In this document: in pieces, positions 27,185-34,318 of the stretch
Numbering within the stretch: position 1 is the first letter of the stretch
How the letters are laid out: the number at the start of each line of letters is the position of its first letter
Source of the DNA: Anaerolineae bacterium
GTDB lineage: Bacteria; Chloroflexota; Anaerolineae; Aggregatilineales; Phototrophicaceae
Direction of reading: 5' to 3'
DNA length: 34,318 bases
NCBI GenBank assembly: GCA_025454725.1
Contig: JALONW010000005.1
Coordinates: 1-34,318, forward strand
The notes under the pieces: model-generated
The model's database searches: none
What the model saw: only the letters and a program-made list of their open reading frames with translations
Told to the model about the DNA's origin: nothing
Position numbers and translations under genes: made by a program

Positions 27185-28404
27185 GGCAGGTAGCTGTCAA
27201 ACCCGTCGTAGCCCGTCCATGATACTGGCGAGGTCTCGGCCACCAGCTCGGACATGCGCGCCGGGGTGATGAACTGCGCGCCGATGACTGGGCTTTCTGC
27301 GTCGAACGGTTCACCCGCCGGGATGAACGACAGCACCAGCGTCGATTCAGTCTCAAAGAACAGGTAGAACACCGTCCCCGCCTCGCCGTCTGGGAAACCC
27401 AGCGCAAAATCAGGTTCGCCCTGCGCCTCGACCACCTCACCGAGGCGGAACGGCGCATACTCGATAATCGAGATGACATCGACCAGCCCATCGCCGTCCG
27501 ACAGGACAAAATTGGGCTGGTTAATGGTGCTGCCGTAGCTGAGCCAGCTTACCGACCGTTCGCCCTCGGTGGCTTCCTCGCTAATCTCAAAAAACTGGCT
27601 GTCGGCGCGAATCAGGTCAGCCACGCCCGCAAACTCGGTCTCGCCGGGCGTGATGCCGAACCAGCAAGGGGCGGCACAAACCGTTTCCTCGGTCACGGGT
27701 TCGGTCAGCGCCGCCAGCATCGAGCGCGGGACGAGCAGCAGGCTTTCCGGGTCATCGGCGTTGACAATCAACTCAATGATTTCCAACGGCAGACCACCCC
27801 GGTTAATCATCTCTCCCTCAATAAACGCCCAGCCTAGTTCCCCGTCAGCCGTGCGGAACAGGGTCGCTGGGGTGCCGCTAACGCCTATCGACTCACCGAG
27901 GTCGAGGTCCACCTCGAACTGGCGGGCTTCACTGGCGCAGGTGTCCAGCTTCTCGGCACTGATGCCCAATTCCTCCGCCAGATTCTCGGCGGTGCTGGGA
28001 CCAATCTGGTCGGCGGTGGCGAGGCGGTACAGCACGTTGCTGGCCGGCCAGAACCCACCCATCAACTGGTCATCGGCACACTCGGCAAGCTGCGCCGTGT
28101 AGCTGGAATAGGTCGGGTGGACGACTGGGTACAGCCGGTACTCGAAGCGCGCCAACCCCGTCCGCACATAATCCGCGATGAACTGTTCCGTCACCGAGTG
28201 ATAATTCTGGCAGTGCGGACACATAAAATCGCCAAACTCCACGAAGGTAATCGGCGCATCGGGGTCGCCCAGCACGAAAGCGCCGTCCTCGGTGCGCGTG
28301 GCCGGGATGCCCTCATACGGCGCGAACGGGTCGGGCGTGTCCTGCGCGCCGACTGGGACAGCCAGCAGCAGCGCCAGCCCAAACCACATCAACCACTGTC
28401 TCAT
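27181..28404 (-). CDS. Exported DsbA/thioredoxin-like protein with C-terminal uncharacterised domain
   Basis: Signal peptide, PITFVEFGDFMCPHCQNYHSVTEQFIADY, SIGVSGTPATLF; second part begins CAAPCWFGITPGETEFAGVADLI. Confidence 0.85.
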   Translation of the reverse strand: MRQWLMWFGLALLLAVPVGAQDTPDPFAPYEGIPATRTEDGAFVLGDPDAPITFVEFGDFMCPHCQNYHSVTEQFIADYVRTGLARFEYRLYPVVHPTYSSYTAQLAECADDQLMGGFWPASNVLYRLATADQIGPSTAENLAEELGISAEKLDTCASEARQFEVDLDLGESIGVSGTPATLFRTADGELGWAFIEGEMINRGGLPLEIIELIVNADDPESLLLVPRSMLAALTEPVTEETVCAAPCWFGITPGETEFAGVADLIRADSQFFEISEEATEGERSVSWLSYGSTINQPNFVLSDGDGLVDVISIIEYAPFRLGEVVEAQGEPDFALGFPDGEAGTVFYLFFETESTLVLSFIPAGEPFDAESPVIGAQFITPARMSELVAETSPVSWTGYDGFDSYLP

Positions 28405-28570
28405 CAGATTATCGCTCCAAAATTATCGTCAAAAGAGGCGGGCTGTAGGGGTGTTTGCAAAACACACCATCTTGGCGGGCATGGTTTCAGCGGGCGGGCA
28501 AGCCTCGCCCCTACATCAATGTCCCGTCTTGGCGACCCAAAACCAACCCGTCGAACGACTGTTTTCGGCT

Positions 28571-28594
28571 GTAGGGGCGCAGCGCGCTGCGCCC
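28571..28594. repeat. TAGGG-type small palindromic repeat
   Basis: GTAGGGGCGCAGCGCGCTGCGCCC. Confidence 0.65.
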
Positions 28595-28804
28595 TTCTGC
28601 CCCATTTTCATGTGTGGCGTATTGACAAACACCCTCATCACCCACCACTCCACTTTCATCACTTCTGATTATAACGGATGGTCAACGCCGCCCCGCCAGT
28701 TTTTTCGGCGGCGCTCATCGAACAGTTAAGCGTTGCACGGCGCAGCGGGCTGGTCTATGCTTCTGATGGGAAACCGATACCTGCACACGGAGCGCCGAAC
28801 GCCC

Positions 28805-29224
28805 ATGCCACCGACCGACCGTTTCGTCTCTGAGACCAGCTTCTACGTCCGCTACGCCGAGACCGACGCCATGCGGATTGTCCACCACGCCAGCTATATT
28901 GTTTATTTCGAGGAGGGGCGCAGCGACTACATGCGCCAGCGCGGGTCAAACTACGCCCAGTTTGAGCATGAGGGGCTGTTCTTAGCGGTGGTCGAAGTCC
29001 ACTCGCGCTATATCAAACCTGCCGTGTATGGGCAGCGCCTGACCATCCGCACATGGATTGAGGACATCGCCAGCCGCGGCCTGACGTGGGGCTACGAGAT
29101 TACCGACTCACAGACCGGCGAACTTCATGTCAGCGGCCAGACCAAACACATCTGCATTGACAGCGAGGGACGGGTCGCCCGCCTCCCCGACCACTGGAGG
29201 GCAGCGGTAGCGTCACAAGACTAA
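28805..29224 (+). CDS. Acyl-CoA thioesterase (4HBT/YbgC-like hotdog fold)
   Basis: VRYAETDAMRIVHHASYIVYFEEGRSDYMRQRG...YDIKP-type core VEVHSRYIKPAVYGQRLTIRTWIEDIASRGLTWGYEI (core as read in the ORF). ATG 28805 preferred over 28733. Confidence 0.85.
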   Translation: MPPTDRFVSETSFYVRYAETDAMRIVHHASYIVYFEEGRSDYMRQRGSNYAQFEHEGLFLAVVEVHSRYIKPAVYGQRLTIRTWIEDIASRGLTWGYEITDSQTGELHVSGQTKHICIDSEGRVARLPDHWRAAVASQD

Positions 29225-29229
29225 ACGGC

Positions 29230-29787
29230 TTAGTTCAGCGGGAGTTCCGGCGGCGGGGGCAGCAGCGCCAGCGCCGTCACGACCACCACCAAGACCGCCA
29301 CGACACCACTGACGACCACCATTATACGTTGAAATGGGGTCAGCATCAGCGGCTCAACCTGCGAATCGTCGGGGCGCGCAGACTGAATGAATAAATCAAG
29401 CCGCTGCACCTCCCCCACCCCTATCCGCCACGCCGCGACCACTGCCTCGCCGCCTTCCAAGCTGACGATGAGCTGCGCCGCGTCTGGGTAATGTGATCCC
29501 GCAATATCACGCCCCGACGGAATCGGCGGGGTCTTGGGGTGCGAGTGGTAGAACCCGACCAGCGCCAGCCCCTCGCGTTCTAGGCTGACCAGCGCGCTCG
29601 CCAGCCCCGCCGGAGACATCGCAAAAGCGCTCTCCGGCGTATCGCTCACGTTCTCGACCGGGATGACGCGCAGCACATCGCCGCCGCGTCCGGCCAACAC
29701 CCCACAGCACTCGGCGGGATAAGCAGCGCGGGCGTGGTCGGCCACCTCTTTCGCCAGCGTCGGCGTCAGCCACACCCGCTCAATCAT
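29230..29787 (-). CDS. JAMM/MPN+ metallopeptidase with C-terminal TM segment
   Basis: YPAECCGVLAGR, GFYHSHPKTPPIPSGRDIAGSHYP (E + HxHPx(n)SxxD); C-term IMVVVSGVVAVLVVVVTALALL. Confidence 0.88.
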   Translation of the reverse strand: MIERVWLTPTLAKEVADHARAAYPAECCGVLAGRGGDVLRVIPVENVSDTPESAFAMSPAGLASALVSLEREGLALVGFYHSHPKTPPIPSGRDIAGSHYPDAAQLIVSLEGGEAVVAAWRIGVGEVQRLDLFIQSARPDDSQVEPLMLTPFQRIMVVVSGVVAVLVVVVTALALLPPPPELPLN

Positions 29788-30215
29788 GGCGCAGCGCCCT
29801 CATCGCCGTCGGCGGGCGGTTCGTCAACGTCGCTGTAATCGTCGGTCCATGCCTCTGTGGGGTCATATTCGGGAATCATGAAGCCGACCACCTCGGTATG
29901 CTGCGGCGGGTTGCGAGTCTCGTAGAACAGTTCAACCGTCAGGGCATACGCCCCGGCGGGTTCCTGCTTGCCCCGGATGTGCATGGTGAACTCCATGGCG
30001 TTGTGCATGGTCTCGATGATATTTAATTCGCTCACCAGCTTGTCGTCGTCATCGTGCAGCGTCAAAATCAGGTTGGGGCGCTCCAAAAACGGTGTCACCT
30101 TGACCTCGACGAACACCCGAAAACGGTCAGGGTACGGGGTGACGGCCACCGACTCGATGGTCACGCGGCTGCGCGGTTGGGGCGCGCCGCCCATGTCGAA
30201 CAATGGGATATCCAT
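29784..30215 (-). CDS. Hypothetical beta-rich protein, translationally coupled to the JAMM gene
   Basis: 143 aa; 4-nt overlap with the JAMM gene; acidic C-terminus. Confidence 0.75.
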   Translation of the reverse strand: MDIPLFDMGGAPQPRSRVTIESVAVTPYPDRFRVFVEVKVTPFLERPNLILTLHDDDDKLVSELNIIETMHNAMEFTMHIRGKQEPAGAYALTVELFYETRNPPQHTEVVGFMIPEYDPTEAWTDDYSDVDEPPADGDEGAAP

Positions 30216-30218
30216 GGG

Positions 30219-30653
30219 TTAAGCCTGTTCAATCAAAGTTTTGAGCGCATCGATGGCTGCGTCGAACTGGGTTTCGGCCACGAGGATATGGTCACGGCTG
30301 AACGCGCCCAGCGGCACGATGCTCACACCGGCGCGGGCGCACGCCGCACTAATCGCCGCCATAAACCCGACCAAATCAGGCGGAAGCACCACGTCGAACG
30401 TAATCAAGCGGTAGCCCGCCGGGCTGACCTCCGCGCCCATCAGCCGCTTCTCGAATTCCTCGACCGCCTCGTCCGGGATGACCAGCGTCACCTCGTCTTT
30501 GTCCACAATCAGCGCGCTGAATGGGCTGCCGACCTCAGCCAGCACCCCCGCCGCCGCCATAATCGCCGCCGCAGGCAGCTTCACCAACACATAGCGCCCA
30601 TCATCCGACACCAACTGGGTCTGTTTGAGCGCGTCACGGGTCGAAAGCGTCAT
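30219..30653 (-). CDS. ACT domain protein (CASTOR-like/COG3602-like)
   Basis: SDDGRYVLVKLPAAA...SPFSALIVDKDEVTLVIPDEA...FDVVLPPDLVGFMAAISAACARAGVSIVPLGAFSRDHILVAE. Confidence 0.8.
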   Translation of the reverse strand: MTLSTRDALKQTQLVSDDGRYVLVKLPAAAIMAAAGVLAEVGSPFSALIVDKDEVTLVIPDEAVEEFEKRLMGAEVSPAGYRLITFDVVLPPDLVGFMAAISAACARAGVSIVPLGAFSRDHILVAETQFDAAIDALKTLIEQA

Positions 30654-30683
30654 TGAGCGTTCCCTTCCATATGTCTCGTCGCT

Positions 30684-31520
30684 TCATTCGTCAAACTGGT
30701 AGGTCGCCTCAGCATAATACCGCACCTGCCGGTTGGCAAAGCGCCGCTGAGTCCACTGGCGCAGCGCGACGTTCTTTTCGGCCAGCGGCACGCCGGGTTC
30801 AATCACCGCAGCCATCGGGTAATTGAGGCGAATCGCCCGCCCTTGGATGACGTGTCGGCTGATGCCCGGCGGCAGGAAGGCGCGCTGCACCGCCGCCTCG
30901 ATAATATCATGCGGCTGGTACGGGGGGAACAGCATCAATCCGGTTGCGTCGGGGTAATCAGGGAAAACCAGCGCTGGGTCGTGCTGTGCCGTCCGGTTGA
31001 GGTTGGCCTGTCGCTGATAGAGACGCACAACCTCGCGCAGGACGGCGTTGCGCTCGTGCAGGCCGCGTGCCGTCGTGTGGAAGCTGAATGTTCGCCCATC
31101 GGGGACAGCCAAGCGCGCCAGCGGGTAATCGACCGGCACGTCGATGACCTCCAGCGCCTCGATACCCCTGAGCTGCATCATGAAGGTCGCCATCTGCCAC
31201 CCGCTGATGACATGGCCCCACACGTCGAGGTGCAACCACGGACTGCCGTAACCCGCCACCTGTACGAGGATGTCCGGCCAGCCCAGCGCGCTGAAACAGT
31301 AGTGCCGGTTCGCGCCATCAAGGATGACATAATCGGTGTCGGGGTCGGCAGGGTCAATGGCCGCCACAATCGGCGGATTGAGGAAATATTCGGCTTTACG
31401 AAGGCTGTCCATCAGCGGGAGCGAGCGCTGGCTGTCATGTTCTTCGTGCGGGAGCATCCGCGCCACCGGGATAATCCGTAAATCGGGGGTCGGCGCAGCT
31501 AAGGTCAGCGGGGCAGACAT
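30684..31520 (-). CDS. ParB/sulfiredoxin-fold protein, possible SbnI/SerK-like free serine kinase
   Basis: IIPVARMLPHEEHDSQRSLPLMDSLRKAEYFLNPPIVAAIDP...YVILDGANRHYCFSALGWPDILVQVAGY. Confidence 0.65.
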   Translation of the reverse strand: MSAPLTLAAPTPDLRIIPVARMLPHEEHDSQRSLPLMDSLRKAEYFLNPPIVAAIDPADPDTDYVILDGANRHYCFSALGWPDILVQVAGYGSPWLHLDVWGHVISGWQMATFMMQLRGIEALEVIDVPVDYPLARLAVPDGRTFSFHTTARGLHERNAVLREVVRLYQRQANLNRTAQHDPALVFPDYPDATGLMLFPPYQPHDIIEAAVQRAFLPPGISRHVIQGRAIRLNYPMAAVIEPGVPLAEKNVALRQWTQRRFANRQVRYYAEATYQFDE

Positions 31521-31625
31521 GGGTTCAATGCCCTCTTGGAGGTGGGAAATAAGGGTAAAAACCTAAATGCAGTTATGAATTGACAGTTTTACAAATCAAT
31601 AGAGAGATTTGTGATAACCAATCAG

Positions 31626-31790
31626 CCCCCCATCCCCGGCCCTTCCCCCACAAGGAGGGAAGGGTGTTGCGGGTATGATGGTTTTGGGCGAAAAGGAATC
31701 GATTTTGACGCTGAACGGGTCAGATTTTGCGTTAGGTCTTACCAGATTCCCCTTCCCTCCTTGTGGGGGAAGGGGTTAGGGGATGGGGGG
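31626..31790. repeat. Palindromic repeat, copy C (related architecture)
   Basis: CCCCCCATCCCC...CCTTCCCCCACAAGGAGGGAAGGG - spacer - CCCCTTCCCTCCTTGTGGGGGAAGGGGTTAGGGGATGGGGGG. Confidence 0.75.
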
Positions 31791-31805
31791 TAAACTACTA
31801 TCCCC

Positions 31806-32546
31806 TCACCCCCGCATGAACTTGGCCTCAAACTTGGCAATCTGGTCGGGCGTGAGGACATGCTCGGTCTTAGGCAGTGACTTTACAAAGTCCTTGAGGT
31901 TGGGGAAACGCTTGTTATAGACATACAGCACCGGGACGGTGGGGGCTTCAATCGTCAGCTCCGCGCGGGGGTCAGTGAACAACACGACCGGATAGACCGG
32001 CACATCAGGATTGATGTCGGCCAGCAGCTTATCGACGTGCTGCGCGGCGACGTTGGCCTCCACCGTCGGGTCGAGGATGCCGTCCATCCGCAGCCATGAG
32101 AACAACTGCCCGACCGGGCTGCGGTGCGCCTTCCACTTCTCCCCCTTCACCGTAAACCGACCGTTCTGGTAGCGTGTGACCATCGCCACCACACCCGCCG
32201 GGGTAATCAGGACGTGCCGCGCCGGAAGGTGGTAGTAGTTGTACAGCACGGCCTGTTTGCCAATGCCCTTGAGGTTATCGTCCAGCACCTTTTCCGGGCG
32301 CGGCACGCGCATCCAAAGGTTGGTCATGCGGATGGAGAGGACGGTGAAGATGAACGAGACTGGCAGCACCACCAGCGGCAGCACAAAACTGACCAACGTA
32401 GCCGTCTGCGTGTCCAACTGGGGGAAGAACGCCTGCCCATTCACCAACACGAAGCCCAATATCAGCACCCCCAGCGTCCCGAAAAACAGGTACTGCGAGA
32501 GACGCCGGTTGCGCTGCACCAGTGCGTCATTGGTCTCAATCCGCAT
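31806..32546 (-). CDS. Membrane protein with NERD-like (nuclease-related) domain
   Basis: Two TMs then GIGKQAVLYNYYHLPARHVLITPAGVVAMVTRYQNGRFTVKGEKWK...PVYPVVLFTDP. Confidence 0.6.
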   Translation of the reverse strand: MRIETNDALVQRNRRLSQYLFFGTLGVLILGFVLVNGQAFFPQLDTQTATLVSFVLPLVVLPVSFIFTVLSIRMTNLWMRVPRPEKVLDDNLKGIGKQAVLYNYYHLPARHVLITPAGVVAMVTRYQNGRFTVKGEKWKAHRSPVGQLFSWLRMDGILDPTVEANVAAQHVDKLLADINPDVPVYPVVLFTDPRAELTIEAPTVPVLYVYNKRFPNLKDFVKSLPKTEHVLTPDQIAKFEAKFMRG

Positions 32547-32588
32547 GGAAAAACCTTGCCTTCTGACTTAATTCAGAGAAAACAACCG

Positions 32589-33641
32589 CTACTCAACCGT
32601 GAAGATGGACATGAACCCCATACGCTTGACTTCCGCACAGATGCGGTTGTTGAAGCGCACTGACGGCAGAATCTCCCACTGGCGCGGCGCGCCGTAGGCC
32701 ACGCCCAAAACCGCGCTGCCACGGATGTCCTCGTTGGCGTTGATGCAGTGCGTGACCGGGAACTCGATGAACTCTGCCCCAGCAGGCGCACCGAACACAA
32801 ACACGTCGAACAACAGGCCGCGCCGGACATAGCCCTCAGGCGTCGCCGGGCTGAGGAAACCGGGGACGACCTTGCAGTAGAAGTCGAGGCTGTCACGGTA
32901 GGTCAGCACCACATCGTCGTTGTCGTAGGCCACGCTCCGGCACTCGCGATAGCGCACCAGCGGGTCGAGGTTGGTGTTGGGGTCGCCGACAATCTGAGTG
33001 ATGAGGTCGGGGTCGGTCGTGCCGGGCGTCGAAGTCCCGCTGCCGGTAATCAGTTCAGCGGTGATACGCGCATTGCCCTGCATGTTGATGTTGACCGGCG
33101 CGCTGCCGTCCGCCGGGCCAAAAGTGCGCGCCGACGCGAGGTTGTTCAGGTCGAACACCGTTCCCGGCGTCCACGCCCAGTAGGTCAGCACCGACGAGCC
33201 AGCCGTGTCAGCGAAGAACTCGAAATCAACTGGCAGGTAGAACCCAACCCACAAAAAGCGCTGGGTGACGCTCACCGGCGCATCAAATGTCACGGTATAG
33301 ACGCCGGTGGTGGTGATGTCCACCGTCTGGCGCTTAATAAGGGTGGCATTCTGGGGCGAACCGCCGTCAGCGTCTTGATAGACCACCACCTCTACCGGGT
33401 TACCCGGCATAGCGCGGCGCACGTTGATGCTGACCTTATCCAAGCGGGTGGGCAGTGAGACGCCCTTCCCCTGAAGGTCAAACCCGGTCATCACCAGCGT
33501 TGGCTCACCGCTGATAAACCAGCGCGTGCTGGTGGTGCCGCTGTTATTGGTCAACACCACGTCACCGGCCTGCGCGCCAAACCCGACCACCAGCGCCATC
33601 AGCAGCACCGGCATGAATATCCATCGTAGATTGCGGGGCAT
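32589..33641 (-). CDS. Secreted hypothetical protein
   Basis: ATG 33641 (MPRNLRWIFMPVLLMALVVGFGAQAGD, signal peptide; SD GGGAGG) preferred over ORF-track start 33821. Confidence 0.75.
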   Translation of the reverse strand: MPRNLRWIFMPVLLMALVVGFGAQAGDVVLTNNSGTTSTRWFISGEPTLVMTGFDLQGKGVSLPTRLDKVSINVRRAMPGNPVEVVVYQDADGGSPQNATLIKRQTVDITTTGVYTVTFDAPVSVTQRFLWVGFYLPVDFEFFADTAGSSVLTYWAWTPGTVFDLNNLASARTFGPADGSAPVNINMQGNARITAELITGSGTSTPGTTDPDLITQIVGDPNTNLDPLVRYRECRSVAYDNDDVVLTYRDSLDFYCKVVPGFLSPATPEGYVRRGLLFDVFVFGAPAGAEFIEFPVTHCINANEDIRGSAVLGVAYGAPRQWEILPSVRFNNRICAEVKRMGFMSIFTVE

Positions 33642-33749
33642 CCCAGCTCCCTCCCAAAAAAGTCTGATTAAACATCCACGCCGTATTGTAGCGGACAAAC
33701 GGCCCGTTTCAACCGACGCCTCCCCCATCCGAGGCACGATAAGACAAAA

Positions 33750-33774
33750 GTAGGGGCGACCCGGCGGGTCGCCC
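33750..33774. repeat. TAGGG-type small palindromic repeat
   Basis: GTAGGGGCGACCCGGCGGGTCGCCC. Confidence 0.6.
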
Positions 33775-33790
33775 AACAACATACAGCAGA

Positions 33791-34318
33791 TTACTCGTCC
33801 TTCACCCAGCGGTCGAACCACGCGACGATGCGATTTAGGCGCTCGATGCGGTGTTCTGGCTCACCCGCCCGGCTCAGTTCGTGACCCTCACGCGGGTAGC
33901 GCACGAATTCAACTGGCGCTTTGGCCGCCCGGCGCACAGCGGCGAACAACTGCTCACCCTCACTGATGGCGACGCGGAAGTCATTCTCGCTGTGGATGAC
34001 CAGCAGCGGCGTCTGAATCTGGTGAGCATAGGCCAGCGGCGAATGTTCCCACAGAGTCGCGGGGTCGTCAGGCAGTTCCAGCCCGAACTCATCAGCGATG
34101 AAGGTCGGGATGTCGGTCGTACCGGTAAAGCTAATCAGGTTATACACGCCGCGCTCGGCCAGCGCCGCCTTGAAGCGGTGGTCACGTGCCACAATCCACG
34201 CCGTCATGTAACCGCCGTAGCTGCCGCCCATCACCCCCATGCGCGAGGTATCGACCAGCCCCAGCGCAAGGAACTTGTCCAGCCCGGCGAAGATGTCGCC
34301 CATCGCCCGGTCGCCCCA
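33791..34318 (-). CDS. S9 family peptidase (prolyl oligopeptidase/acylaminoacyl peptidase), partial, runs off right edge
   Basis: MGVMGGSYGGYMTAWIVARDHRFKAALAERGVYN (GxSxGG), HSENDFRV, YPREGHELSRAGEPEHRIERLNRIVAWFDRW. Confidence 0.93.
   Translation of the reverse strand, partial: WGDRAMGDIFAGLDKFLALGLVDTSRMGVMGGSYGGYMTAWIVARDHRFKAALAERGVYNLISFTGTTDIPTFIADEFGLELPDDPATLWEHSPLAYAHQIQTPLLVIHSENDFRVAISEGEQLFAAVRRAAKAPVEFVRYPREGHELSRAGEPEHRIERLNRIVAWFDRWVKDE

Noticed and set aside
32748-33458. 236-aa + strand ORF
   Set aside because: Shadow of the secreted minus-strand hypothetical protein.

Overview
GC-rich bacterial chromosomal window, most like Chloroflexota/Anaerolineae (inferred from protein character only). 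About 25 plausible genes, mostly housekeeping: DinG-type helicase (partial), SPFH operon, murA, dGTPase, Ser/Thr kinase, acyl-CoA ligase, eno, cysteine desulfurase + mnmA, prepilin peptidase, hisHAFIE, a TetR/SDR/hydrolase operon, a JAMM protease operon and an S9 peptidase (partial). Main find: tRNA-Arg(UCU) on the minus strand is split at U36/A37 by a 717-nt Azoarcus-like group I (IC3) intron. An HNH endonuclease ORF lies antisense inside the P5 loop, and its start and stop ends coincide with the two strands of the P5 helix. Other finds: a histidine attenuator with a His-rich, apparently leaderless leader peptide upstream of hisH; MurA with Asp in place of the catalytic Cys; a LysM glycosidase-like protein with Lys at the expected nucleophile position; a SARP-like regulator with a degenerate P-loop; an operon combining a ParB/SerK-like protein, an ACT protein and a membrane-anchored JAMM protease; a 22-bp imperfect duplication that frameshifts a hydrolase; and two families of intergenic palindromic repeats.
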